Assembly: GCA_900546915.1 (NCBI GenBank)
Contig: UREY01000014.1
Coordinates: forward strand, 1 to 53,258
Length of the DNA stretch: 53,258 nt
Direction of reading: 5' to 3'
DNA from: an uncultured Eubacteriales bacterium
Lineage (GTDB): Bacteria > Bacillota > Clostridia > Oscillospirales > Oscillospiraceae
The position numbers and the translations under genes are program-made. Below, piece after piece: positions 39,767 through 47,770 of the stretch. Every line of letters starts with the position of its first letter. Position 1 is the stretch's first letter. The notes beneath the pieces were generated by a model. The model searched no databases. It saw only the letters and a program-made list of their open reading frames with translations, and was not told the DNA's origin.

Positions 39767-41899
39767 GTGACTTTATTTGAAAGAGTGTTCGGCGGCAACG
39801 ACGCCGTATACGGCCTCACCGAAGCCGCCATCGACAACGCCATCGCCCAATACGGCGAAGGCCAGGCCGTGTCCTTCCCCGACACCGCCTACTCCCTGCC
39901 CTGCTACTACGCCGTCACCGGCGTCAAGGTAAACACCCTGGGCGAGCTGAAGGCCGCTCTGGGCGTGGTAAAATCCCTCATGACCCGGGAGCCCCGGCTG
40001 AACGACGCCTTCATGTCCGGCGTGGCCACCGCCCTGTGCGCCGAGTTCATCGAGGTCCTGAAGTACATGAACGGCGCCGCGCCCTATGAGCTGCCCTGCT
40101 ACGGCCACCTGGCCGACGCGGTCATCCGGAACCTGGGCGTGCCCTTGGTCACCGGGGACATCCCCGGCGTGGCCGTCATCCTGGGCGCCGCGCCCTCTGC
40201 CGACGAGGCCGTGGAGCTGGTCAAGAGCTACCAGAGCCAGGGCATTCTGGTCACCCTGGTGGGCGGCGTCATCGACCAGCTGGAGGAAAAGGGCTACAAG
40301 ACCGGCGACAACGTCCGGATCATCCCCCTGGGCCGGGACGTGACCTCGGTGATTCACGTGGTCTCCGTGGCTCTCCGGGCCGCCCTGATTTTCGGCAACA
40401 TCACCCCCGGCGACGCCGGAAGCCTGATGAAATACACCATGGAGCGGGTGCCCGCCTTTGTCAACGCCTTTAAGCCCCTGGACGACGTGATCGTGGCCTG
40501 CGGCGCCGGCGCCATCGCCCTGGGCTTCCCCGTCGTCACCAACGAGACCGAGAACATCTTCCGGGTTCCCAAGAGCCTCATCGTCCAGGAGGACGTGAGC
40601 AAGTTCAACGCCACCAGCCTGGAGGCCCGGGACATCAAGATCAAGGTCACCAAGATCGACATCCCCGTGTCCTTCGCCTCCGCCTTTGAGGGCGAGATCA
40701 TCCGCCGGGGCGACATGCAGGTGGAAATCGACGGCTCCCGCGTAGACTGCTTCGAGCTGGTCTCCACCCGGGACGCCGCCGAAATCGAGGACCACAAGAT
40801 CACCGTGGAGGGCCCCGAGCTGGACGAGATCCCCGTGGGCTCCAAGATCTCCCTGTCCTACACCGTGGAGGTGGCGGGCAAGGCCATGCAGCCCGACTTC
40901 GAGTCCGTCATGGAGCGGAAGTTCCACTCCTACCTGAACTGCGTGGAGGGCGTCATGCACACCGGCCAGCGGGATATGATCCGCATCCGGATCTCCAAGG
41001 CCGACTTCGAGGCCGGTTTCCGCTTCCGCCACATCGGCGAGGTGCTCTACGCCAAGGTCAAGAGCGAGTTCGAGGCCGTGGTGGATAAGTGCCAGGTGAA
41101 GATCGTGGTAGACGCCGAGAAGAACCACGAGCTGCGCAAGCACGCCAACGAGATCTTCGCCAAGCGGGACGACCGGCTGCGCTCCATGACCGACGAGTCC
41201 GTGCCGGTGTACTACACCTGCATCATGTGCCAGGCCTTCTCCCCCAGCCACGTGTGCATCGTCACCCCCGAGCGGCTGGGCCTGTGCGGCGCCGTGAGCT
41301 GGCTGGACGCCAAGGCCACCAACGAGCTGGATCCCCAGGGTCCCTGCCAGGTGGTGCCCAAGGACCGCTGCATCGACGAGAACCTGGGCCGCTACGAGGA
41401 CGTGGACGAGGCCGTCTTCAAGTACTCCCACGGCGCGCTGGAGCATGTGACCCTGTACTCCCTGTTCCAGGATCCCATGACCTCCTGCGGCTGCTTCGAG
41501 TGCATCTGCGGCGTGGAGCCGGTATCCATGGGCGTGGTCATCACCTGCCGGGAGCACGCCGGTATGACGCCTCTGGGCATGACCTTCTCCGAAATGGCCT
41601 CCATGACCGGCGGCGGCGTGCAGACCCCCGGCTTTATGGGCCACGGCAAGCAGTTCATCTCCTCCAAGAAGTTCCTGAAGGCCGAGGGCGGCCTGGGCCG
41701 CATTGTCTGGATGCCCAAGGAGCTGAAGGACCAGGTCCGGGAGCGGCTGGACGCGGCGGCCAAGGAGCTGTACGATGTGGATCAGTTCACCGACATGATT
41801 GCCGATGAGACCATCTGCACCGAGGACCCCGAGCAGCTGCTGGAGTACCTGACCTCTGTGGGCCATCCGGTTCTGTCTATGGAGCCCTTCGATATGTAA
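39767..41899 (+). CDS. acsB: Acetyl-CoA synthase (CODH/ACS beta subunit)
   Basis: The 710-aa protein condenses CO, a methyl group from the corrinoid protein and CoA to acetyl-CoA. The A-cluster ligands are visible: C485, C488, C497 and C507 in YYTCIMCQAFSPSHVCIV...LGLCG, and C574-G-C576 in SCGCFECICG for the distal Ni. The full N-terminal CODH-binding domain is present, so it is the bacterial three-domain form. GTG at 39767 lies behind AGGAGG. No acsC, acsD, acsE or formate branch genes follow in this window; they must be elsewhere or absent. Confidence 0.97.
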   Translation: MTLFERVFGGNDAVYGLTEAAIDNAIAQYGEGQAVSFPDTAYSLPCYYAVTGVKVNTLGELKAALGVVKSLMTREPRLNDAFMSGVATALCAEFIEVLKYMNGAAPYELPCYGHLADAVIRNLGVPLVTGDIPGVAVILGAAPSADEAVELVKSYQSQGILVTLVGGVIDQLEEKGYKTGDNVRIIPLGRDVTSVIHVVSVALRAALIFGNITPGDAGSLMKYTMERVPAFVNAFKPLDDVIVACGAGAIALGFPVVTNETENIFRVPKSLIVQEDVSKFNATSLEARDIKIKVTKIDIPVSFASAFEGEIIRRGDMQVEIDGSRVDCFELVSTRDAAEIEDHKITVEGPELDEIPVGSKISLSYTVEVAGKAMQPDFESVMERKFHSYLNCVEGVMHTGQRDMIRIRISKADFEAGFRFRHIGEVLYAKVKSEFEAVVDKCQVKIVVDAEKNHELRKHANEIFAKRDDRLRSMTDESVPVYYTCIMCQAFSPSHVCIVTPERLGLCGAVSWLDAKATNELDPQGPCQVVPKDRCIDENLGRYEDVDEAVFKYSHGALEHVTLYSLFQDPMTSCGCFECICGVEPVSMGVVITCREHAGMTPLGMTFSEMASMTGGGVQTPGFMGHGKQFISSKKFLKAEGGLGRIVWMPKELKDQVRERLDAAAKELYDVDQFTDMIADETICTEDPEQLLEYLTSVGHPVLSMEPFDM

Positions 41900-41906
41900 C
41901 ATTCCA

Positions 41907-41935
41907 ACGGCCGGGCGAAGTCGCCCGGCCGTTTT
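41907..41935 (+). terminator. Terminator of the CODH/ACS operon
   Basis: ACGGCCGGGCG and CGCCCGGCCGT form an 11-bp stem with a short loop and TTTT, eight bases after the acsB stop. Confidence 0.92.
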
Positions 41936-42033
41936 GCCCTCCCCCGGCCCTTCCGGGCAGGCCGCCGCGAAGCCTATCACAGGCGAAGCCGGGGCTGTCT
42001 CAAAATAGAATGTTTCAAAACAGCCTAAAATTT

Positions 42034-42076
42034 ACGGCACGGAAAACGAGTGTTCTTCGTTTTCCGTGCCGTTTTT
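42034..42076. terminator. Second strong hairpin; possible end of a small inserted element
   Basis: ACGGCACGGAAAACGA pairs perfectly with TCGTTTTCCGTGCCGT around a 7-base loop and is followed by TTTT. Just before it, GGCTGT (41995-42000) and ACAGCC (42020-42025) form another dyad within GGGGCTGTCTCAAAA, a sequence resembling IS or MITE ends. The hairpin can act as a terminator whatever its origin. The remaining 42077-42158 shows no other clear signal. Confidence 0.65.
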
Positions 42077-42158
42077 ACAACTTTTGGGGAATATCGGCAA
42101 CCATCGGGGTTTGAGGCAGCCCCCTATCCCGTGCGGCCGTTTTGTGGCCGGAGGGGCC

Positions 42159-43454
42159 TTACGGCCTTCCCGGTTCTCCTGCGCGGAAGGCAGCCATCTC
42201 CACCACTTCCCCCGCCCTGCAGCGGGACGCCTCCGCCGCCAGGGCGATGAAGTGGCTCTCCATGGAGGCCTCCAGGGTGGTGATGCTGGGAGGCGTTTTG
42301 CCCTGGAGGTAATCCAGGAAGTCTCCTACCAGGACGCTGTCGCCCCCGGCGTGGCCGGACATGCGCTCTTTTTCCAGGTTGAAATCAAACACCTCCGCCT
42401 TGCCGCCGAAGGGCGTGACGGTGACGGTGTTTCCGGCCATGTCCGCAATCAGATTGCCCAGCGTCCCCATAAAATTGGTGTACCGGCCGCCGCCGGCGGT
42501 GAAGGCGGACATGGTGAAGTTCACCGTGAGCCCGTCCTCCATCTCCAGGTTCACCACCTGGTGGTCCACCACGTTGTTGTCGCAGAAGTAGACGCAGCGG
42601 CCGTAGGGTCCCGTCTCAATGGCCCGGCGGACGGATTCCTCCGTGGGGTGCAGGGTCAAAACGTCGCAGGGCCAGCCGGTGTGGCCGTGGCGCACGCCGG
42701 TTTTTTCATTGGTGATGTAAATCTTCTCCGCGTCATAGGGACAGCCTGCCCGGGCCCGGCACCCGTCCAGACAGCGCCGGGCGGCCCCCGCCGGGGCGTT
42801 CTCCGGCCGGAAGTGGGACAGGCTGCCGAAGGAGGACAGGCGCAGGCAGCTCTTGCCCGTGAGCCAGACCATCAGGTCCATGTCATGGCAGCATTTCTGC
42901 AGGAACATGGGGGAGGTCTCGTCGCTTCTGCGCCAGTTGCCCCGGACGAAGCTGTGGGCCTGGTGCCAGTAGCCCACGTTCTCAATGGCCTGGATGCTCA
43001 TCAGGCGGCCCAGCACGCCGGAGTCCAGCACCTCCTTGATTTTCCGGTAAAAGGGCGCGTAGCGCAGCACATGGCAGACGACCACCTTCCGCCCCGTTTG
43101 ACGGGCCACGGACAAAATCTCCTTGCACTGGGCCAGATCCGGGGAAATGGGCTTCTCCATGAGAATGTCGTAGCCCCGGTACAGCGCGGGAACGGCCTGG
43201 GGGACGTGCTGCCGGTCCTGGGTGCACAGGATCAGCGCGTCGGCCAGCTTCGGCTGGGCCAGCATGGCCTCGGCGCTGGAGAAGCAGCGCTCCGCCGGAA
43301 CCTCGAATTGCCGGGCCACCTCCCGGACCTTGTCCGGGTCCGGATCGGCGACGGCCACAATCCGGGCCCGCTCCGGCATCCCGGCCAGGGCCTGGGCATA
43401 GGCGTCCTTTCCCCGGCTGCCCAGACCGGCAAGGGCAATGGTAATGGTTGACAT
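42159..43454 (-). CDS. Gfo/Idh/MocA-family oxidoreductase
   Basis: The 431-aa protein has an N-terminal Rossmann domain (ITIALAGLGSRGKDAYAQAL, VAVADPDPDKV) and the family's EKP motif in YDILMEKPISPDL. The catalytic-region histidine is in KCCHDMDLMVWLTG. A cysteine-rich insertion (RRCLDGCRARAGCPYDAEKIY) defines a subgroup seen in gut Firmicutes and may bind a metal. These NAD(P)-dependent enzymes oxidise sugars, inositols or glycosides; the substrate is unknown. ATG at 43454 has AAGGAGGAG upstream. It is 55 bases behind the acetyltransferase gene and could be cotranscribed. Confidence 0.92.
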   Translation of the reverse strand: MSTITIALAGLGSRGKDAYAQALAGMPERARIVAVADPDPDKVREVARQFEVPAERCFSSAEAMLAQPKLADALILCTQDRQHVPQAVPALYRGYDILMEKPISPDLAQCKEILSVARQTGRKVVVCHVLRYAPFYRKIKEVLDSGVLGRLMSIQAIENVGYWHQAHSFVRGNWRRSDETSPMFLQKCCHDMDLMVWLTGKSCLRLSSFGSLSHFRPENAPAGAARRCLDGCRARAGCPYDAEKIYITNEKTGVRHGHTGWPCDVLTLHPTEESVRRAIETGPYGRCVYFCDNNVVDHQVVNLEMEDGLTVNFTMSAFTAGGGRYTNFMGTLGNLIADMAGNTVTVTPFGGKAEVFDFNLEKERMSGHAGGDSVLVGDFLDYLQGKTPPSITTLEASMESHFIALAAEASRCRAGEVVEMAAFRAGEPGRP

Positions 43455-43509
43455 AACAATCTCCTCCTTATGATCAGGTGATGCAGACGCCGCCGGAAGC
43501 CGGGGAGGG

Positions 43510-44142
43510 CTACCGGGTCAGCGCCGCCGTTTCCTCCTGAAATTTCTGGAAAAACTGTCCGATGTGCAGGCCGTCCACCAGGCCGTGGTGGGCCAGCAGG
43601 GTCAGGGGCATCCGGAAGCGGCCGTTTTCCTCCTCCCGGCGGCCGAAGGTGATCCGGGGATTGCTGTCGGCGGGACAGGGCACCGGCTGGACCACGGCGG
43701 TGTAGGACACCCAGGGGATGCAGGAGACGAAGAGCAAGGAGCCCTCGTCTTCCTCCTCGGCAATCCCCGCCGCCGCCTTGGCCGCCTCCTGACGCGCCCG
43801 GCCCTGCCTCTGAAACTCCGGGTAGAGCAGGCGGCAGTCCAGGCGGCAGTAGCGGTAGGTGCCGTCGTCCAGGGCCACGGTGTGGGAGGTGTCGCAGTGG
43901 TCGAACTCTCCGATGCCCTCCGGCACAATCCGCTGCCGCAGGGCCGGAACCCCATTGGCCGCCCGGGCGGCGCAGTACAGGCAGGCCAGGAAAAACGACT
44001 CCCCCCGCTCCCGGGTCCGCCGGTACAGGTCCGTCACGTCGGCCTGGACGGTGAGGCCCACATAGGGATAGGCCAGGGACTGAAAATAGGTAAAATGACT
44101 GCGTCTGGGATACTGCTCCCAGTCGATGATGCGCATGGGCAT
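43510..44142 (-). CDS. Chloramphenicol acetyltransferase-like (CatA-fold) protein
   Basis: The 210-aa protein starts MPMRIIDWEQYPRRSHFTYF and carries LTLLAHHGLVDGLHIGQFFQKF, the HHxxxDG active site of CAT and dihydrolipoyl acyltransferases. It also has SCIPWVSYTAVVQPVP, the equivalent of the CAT SxxPWxxF segment. The length matches CatA. The ATG at 44142 has AGGAGG eight bases upstream; the open frame before it has no site. It acetylates a small molecule with acetyl-CoA in the cytoplasm, but chloramphenicol as substrate is not certain. It lies 13 bases after the HAD gene in the rsmA operon. Confidence 0.88.
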   Translation of the reverse strand: MPMRIIDWEQYPRRSHFTYFQSLAYPYVGLTVQADVTDLYRRTRERGESFFLACLYCAARAANGVPALRQRIVPEGIGEFDHCDTSHTVALDDGTYRYCRLDCRLLYPEFQRQGRARQEAAKAAAGIAEEEDEGSLLFVSCIPWVSYTAVVQPVPCPADSNPRITFGRREEENGRFRMPLTLLAHHGLVDGLHIGQFFQKFQEETAALTR

Positions 44143-44155
44143 AGACCCCGCCTCC

Positions 44156-44833
44156 TTATAAAAATTCCCGCAGCTCCGCCAGAGCGCGGATCTCATAGTC
44201 CACCGTGACGTCGGGCAGCCGCGCCTCGTGCCGGGGATTCAGCCAGCAGGCGGCCATTCCCGCCCCGTTGGCCCCCCGGATGTCCGAGGTGAGGCTGTCG
44301 CCCACCATCAGGGCCTGCTCCGGCTGAAAATCCGGAATCCGGGCAAAGCACCGTTGGAAAAACGCCCGGCTGGGCTTATTGGCGCCCAAATGCTGGGAGA
44401 TGAACACCTGCTCAAAGTACCCGCCGATGCCCGCGCTTTTCAGGCGGCTCTCCTGCACCCGGGCCGTGCCGTTGCTGGCCAGGTACAGCCGGTACCGGGG
44501 CGCCAGATAGGCCAGAATGTCCTCCGCGCCCGGCATGAAGAAATGCCCCAGGCACAGATAGTCCTCGTAATACGCCTTGCAGGCGGCGGGGTCCGCCGGG
44601 ATGCCCTGCTCCCGGAAGAGGTAGGCGAACCGCTCCACCAAAACCTCCTCCCGGGTCAGCTCGCCCCGCTCCAGCATCTGCCAGTGCAGCTTGTTCACCG
44701 CGCTGTACCGGGCAATCAGCTCCGGGGTGGGCTGCACGCCCACCGCCCGGAAGGCCTTGTCCACGGCGATGGCCTCGGCCTTGTGAAAATCCAGCAGGGT
44801 GTCGTCCAAATCCAAAAACAAAAACCGAAACAT
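44156..44833 (-). CDS. YjjG-type HAD-family nucleotidase/hydrolase
   Basis: The 225-aa protein has the HAD motifs FLDLDDTLLDF (nucleophile Asp at residue 8), LYLASNGTARVQ (motif II), K in GANKPSRAFF (motif III) and MVGDSLTSDIRGANGAG (motif IV). The helical cap and overall pattern fit the YjjG noncanonical pyrimidine nucleotidase group. It probably dephosphorylates nucleotides or related phosphates in the cytosol. ATG at 44833 lies behind AAGGAGG. It follows rsmA by nine bases. Confidence 0.9.
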   Translation of the reverse strand: MFRFLFLDLDDTLLDFHKAEAIAVDKAFRAVGVQPTPELIARYSAVNKLHWQMLERGELTREEVLVERFAYLFREQGIPADPAACKAYYEDYLCLGHFFMPGAEDILAYLAPRYRLYLASNGTARVQESRLKSAGIGGYFEQVFISQHLGANKPSRAFFQRCFARIPDFQPEQALMVGDSLTSDIRGANGAGMAACWLNPRHEARLPDVTVDYEIRALAELREFL

Positions 44834-44842
44834 GGAACCTCC

Positions 44843-45700
44843 TTACGCTTCCGCCAGGGCGGCGGCAATCCGGGCAAAGGCCGGGATGTCCAGGGTCTCG
44901 CCCCGAGCCGTGGGCGCCACGCCGCAGGCCGTGAGCAGCGAGGCGATTCTCTCCTTCCCCAGAGCCGGGAACCCGGCGGCCAGGGCGTTTTGCAGCTGCT
45001 TGCGCCGCTGGGCGAAGGCGGCCCGGACCACCCGGAAAAACATCGCCTCATGCTCCGAAGGACAAAGGGGGGCCTCCCGCACCTCCAGCCGCACCACCGC
45101 CGAGGTCACCTGGGGCTGGGGCAGGAAGCAGGACGGCGGCACCTCAAACAGCAGGCGGGGCCGGGCGTAATAGGTGCAAAACACGGTGAAGGCCCCGTAA
45201 TCCCCGGAGCCGGGCGCCGCCGTCATCCGCCGGGCCACCTCCTTCTGGACCATCACCGTCACCGAAGAGAAGCACCCGGCCTCCAGCAGGGCCGCCAGCA
45301 CCGGCGCGGTGATGTAATAGGGCAGGTTGGCGCAGGCCATGGGCCGCAGGCCGGAAAACTCCCGGCGGACCAGGGCGGGAATGTCCACCTGCAAAATGTC
45401 CTGCCAGAGAATCCGGAGGTTGGAAAAGCCCCCCAACGTCTCGGCCAGAACCGGCTCCAGCCGCCGGTCCACCTCCACCGCCGTCACCCGGCCCGCCCGG
45501 AGGCACAGCTGCTGCGTCAGAGGGCCGATGCCGGGGCCGATCTCCAGAACGCCGCAGTCCCCGTCCACCCCGGCCTCCTCTGCAATCCGGCTGGGAACCC
45601 AGGACGCCACGAGAAAATTCTGCCCCTTGGCCTTGGAAAAACGAAATCCGTGCCGGGCCAGAAGCGCCTTGACCTCCTGGGCATTGCATAAATCCATCAT
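44843..45700 (-). CDS. rsmA: 16S rRNA dimethyladenosine transferase RsmA (KsgA)
   Basis: The 285-aa protein dimethylates two adjacent adenines at the 3' end of 16S rRNA. It shows KAKGQNFLVASWVPSRI, the SAM-binding VLEIGPGIGPLTQQL, the catalytic-site NLPYYITAPVLAALL, and VQKEVARRMTAAPGSGDYGAFTV, all family hallmarks. Starts are possible at 45700 and 45697 (MMDLCNAQEV); both share the AAAGGCGG site. It is the first gene of an operon with a HAD hydrolase and a CAT-like gene. A perfectly placed promoter lies immediately upstream. Confidence 0.96.
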   Translation of the reverse strand: MMDLCNAQEVKALLARHGFRFSKAKGQNFLVASWVPSRIAEEAGVDGDCGVLEIGPGIGPLTQQLCLRAGRVTAVEVDRRLEPVLAETLGGFSNLRILWQDILQVDIPALVRREFSGLRPMACANLPYYITAPVLAALLEAGCFSSVTVMVQKEVARRMTAAPGSGDYGAFTVFCTYYARPRLLFEVPPSCFLPQPQVTSAVVRLEVREAPLCPSEHEAMFFRVVRAAFAQRRKQLQNALAAGFPALGKERIASLLTACGVAPTARGETLDIPAFARIAAALAEA

Positions 45701-45722
45701 AAAAAAACCGCCTTTCTCTCGT

Positions 45723-45751
45723 ATTGTAACAGAGAAGCCCGGATTTTGCAA
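45723..45751 (-). promoter_or_regulatory. Promoter of the rsmA operon
   Basis: On the minus strand TTGCAA, 17 bases and TACAAT, about 22 bases before the start codon. Confidence 0.87.
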
Positions 45752-45815
45752 CGGAAACCTGACGCGGCCCCGGGACGCCCCGGCAGGAAGCGGGCAGGTT
45801 TTTTTCCTTTTCCCA

Positions 45816-45844
45816 TTGCCGAACCGGGAAAATGGGGTTATAGT
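45816..45844 (+). promoter_or_regulatory. Promoter of the zinc-ribbon and replisome organizer genes
   Basis: TTGCCG, 17 bases and TATAGT, about 40 bases before the first ATG. A GC-rich dyad precedes it (about 45760-45795). The start region TATATATACAAACATTCG is AT-rich. Confidence 0.8.
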
Positions 45845-45883
45845 ATATATACAAACATTCGTTCAAAACGCTTTCAGGAGGGG

Positions 45884-46084
45884 ATGCGGTTGCACAGCTT
45901 TCCCGTCCGGTTTCCGGGGCCGGTCCCGGATTTGCTGCCCCGGGACAGGCAGACGGACCCGCCCATAGGAATTTGTCCCCGGTGCGGCCGGGAGCGATAC
46001 GGCGTCGGCCCATGTCCCTGGGACGACTGCCGGGAAATGGAGGAACCTACATGGCAAACCGAGTTTTACGCGATTCGCTGTTGA
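45884..46084 (+). CDS. Small zinc-ribbon-like protein overlapping the replisome organizer gene
   Basis: ATG at 45884, preceded by AGGAGGGG, opens a 66-codon frame. The protein has a Pro/Arg-rich first half and then CPRCGRERYGVGPCPWDDC, three spaced cysteine sites suggesting a zinc ribbon or knuckle. Its last 34 bases overlap the next gene in another frame, and the next gene's GGAGG site lies inside it, so the two are probably coupled. I do not recognise a family. Promoter, ribosome site and overlap all support it as real. Confidence 0.6.
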   Translation: MRLHSFPVRFPGPVPDLLPRDRQTDPPIGICPRCGRERYGVGPCPWDDCREMEEPTWQTEFYAIRC

Positions 46085-46908
46085 CCAACCGCAAGCTGGA
46101 AAAGCTGGACTGGTTTCAGCAGACCCTGTTCATCCGGCTGATTCTCGCCTGCGACGACTTCGGCCGGTATTACGCCGCGCCGGACATCCTGCGGGGCCGC
46201 CTGTTCAGCGTCAGCTCCCAGGTCACCCAGGAGCTGGTGGCCCGGGCCATGGCCCGCCTGGAGGAGGTGGGATTTCTGGTCACCTATCCGGTCCGGGGGG
46301 AGCTCTATTGCCAGCTGCCCGGCTGGGACGAGCACCAGGTCTGCCGCACCCGCCGCGCCCGGTTCCCCGAGCCCCCGGTCCAAGGGGAAGGGGAACCGGA
46401 AGCTTTCGCCCCTTCCTTTCACGAAGCAGAGCAAACTAGTATCGGAACGGCACCGGAAGCAAAGGCAATCCCCAATCCAATCCAAATCCAAGCCCAATCC
46501 GAAGCCCAATCGGAATCCGAATCCGCATCCATCCGGGAGGAGGCGGCGGCGGATGAGATCCTTGCAGAATATGCCCGGATTTGCAAGGACTGCCTCCCCT
46601 GCCGGCGGCTCACCCCGGCGCGCCGGGAAAAGCTGCGGGGCCTTTTGGCCAAGGGCTATACGCCGGATGTCTTCCGGGAGGCCTTCCGGAAAACCCAGGA
46701 GAGCACCTTCCTGGTGCACAAGAAAAAGCAGCCGGTGCATTTGGACTGGCTGCTGGAGGAGCAGAACCTCACCCGGGTCCTGGAAGGGGCCTATGCCGAC
46801 CGCCCCGCCGCAAAACCGGCCGCCGTTCCCGCCTGCTCCCACCTGGGCCAAATGGAGCGGGAGAGCATCGCCCGCATGCTCCGCGAGCAAGCCGCCCCGC
46901 CGCCTTAA
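46051..46908 (+). CDS. Phage-type replisome organizer / DnaD-like replication initiator
   Basis: The 285-aa protein has an N-terminal winged-helix region (LRDSLLTNRKLEKLDWFQQTLFIRLILACDDFGRYYAAPDILRG...VTQELVARAMARLEEVGFLVTY), with the CDDFGR/YY pattern and PGWDEHQ tail typical of phage replication organizers. A low-complexity Gln/Ser/Glu linker (IQIQAQSEAQSESESAS) follows, then a C-terminal domain (YARICKDCLPCRRLTPARREKLRGLLAKGYTPDVFREAFRKTQES...LDWLLEEQNLTRVLEGAY) like those that bind single strands or load helicase. ATG at 46051 has GGAGG seven bases upstream. No dnaC-like loader is adjacent. The 31-bp repeat array starts about 35 bases after the stop, the expected place for its binding sites. 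Confidence 0.82.
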   Translation: MANRVLRDSLLTNRKLEKLDWFQQTLFIRLILACDDFGRYYAAPDILRGRLFSVSSQVTQELVARAMARLEEVGFLVTYPVRGELYCQLPGWDEHQVCRTRRARFPEPPVQGEGEPEAFAPSFHEAEQTSIGTAPEAKAIPNPIQIQAQSEAQSESESASIREEAAADEILAEYARICKDCLPCRRLTPARREKLRGLLAKGYTPDVFREAFRKTQESTFLVHKKKQPVHLDWLLEEQNLTRVLEGAYADRPAAKPAAVPACSHLGQMERESIARMLREQAAPPP

Positions 46909-46940
46909 GGCCCGCCCCAGGCCGGACCTCCGGCCGCTTT

Positions 46941-47770
46941 CCCGGGAAAAACCGCGAATTTTCTCCGATTCCCGTCGGAGCCCCGGAAATTTCCTCGGAC
47001 TCGCCTTGAAAAACCGCGAATTTCCTTCGGCGATCGTCGGAGAACCGCGAATTCCTTCCGCTCCCTGTGGGAAAACCGCGAATTTCTTCCGGCACTTTTT
47101 GAAATACCGCGAATTTCTTTTGCTTCCCGTCGGAAGACCGCGAATTTCTTCCGATTCGTGTCTGAGAACCGCGAATTTCTTCCGGCTCGTGTTGGAGAAC
47201 CGCGAATTTCTTCCGGCTCGTGTCGGAGAACCGCGAATTCCCTCCTGGCTTCGTCGGAATACCGCGAATTTCTTCTGCCCCACGTCGGAAGACCGCGAAT
47301 TCTTTCCGTTCCTTGTCGGAGAACCGCGAATCCCTTCCGCTCCTCGTCGGAAGACCGCGAATTTCCTCCGGTCTTCGTCGAGATACCGCGAATTCCCTCC
47401 GTTCCTCGTCGGGGAATCGCGAATTCCTTGCGCGATACGTCGGAAGACCGCGAATTTGCTCCGCTCCTCGTCGGAAGACCGCGAATCCCTTTCTTTCCTC
47501 GTCGGAATACCGCGAATTTCCTCCGGTCTCCGTCGAGATACCGCGAATTTCTTCCGTTTCTCGTCGGGGAACCGCGAATTCCTTGCGCGATACGTCGGAA
47601 GACCGCGAATCCCTTTCCTTCCTCGTTGGAAAACCGCGAATTCCTTCCGGGCCCTGTCGGTTTACCGCGAATTTCATCTGTTCCTCGTCGGAAGACCGCG
47701 AATTTCTTCCGGGCCTGTAGAATTTCCGCGCACGGCTTTCCTTTTCGTCGGATTTCCGCGAATTTGGTAT
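46941..47770. repeat. Array of about 27 degenerate units with 31-bp period (iteron-like)
   Basis: Units follow GTCGG-N4-ACCGCGAAT-N(about 13), nearly always exactly 31 bp apart. The ACCGCGAAT core is intact in about 23 of 27 units, one has ATCGCGAAT, and the first two and last two units are more eroded. The N4 and the trailing 13 bases vary. 31 bp is close to three helical turns, so the cores face the same side of DNA. Some units could fold (GGAAG/CTTCC flanking the core), but substitutions in one arm are not compensated in the other. The stretch has no convincing gene: because 31 is not a multiple of three, several frames stay open on both strands. Confidence 0.92.

Noticed and set aside
36940..41980. 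Antisense frames of about 700 codons opposite cooS and acsB
   Set aside because: They are shadows caused by strong codon bias at third positions; the sense genes carry all cluster ligands.
46941..47770. CRISPR array
   Set aside because: The 31-bp periodicity looks similar at first, but only 9 plus 5 bases per unit are conserved, there are no long unique spacers, unit boundaries drift, and no cas genes are near.
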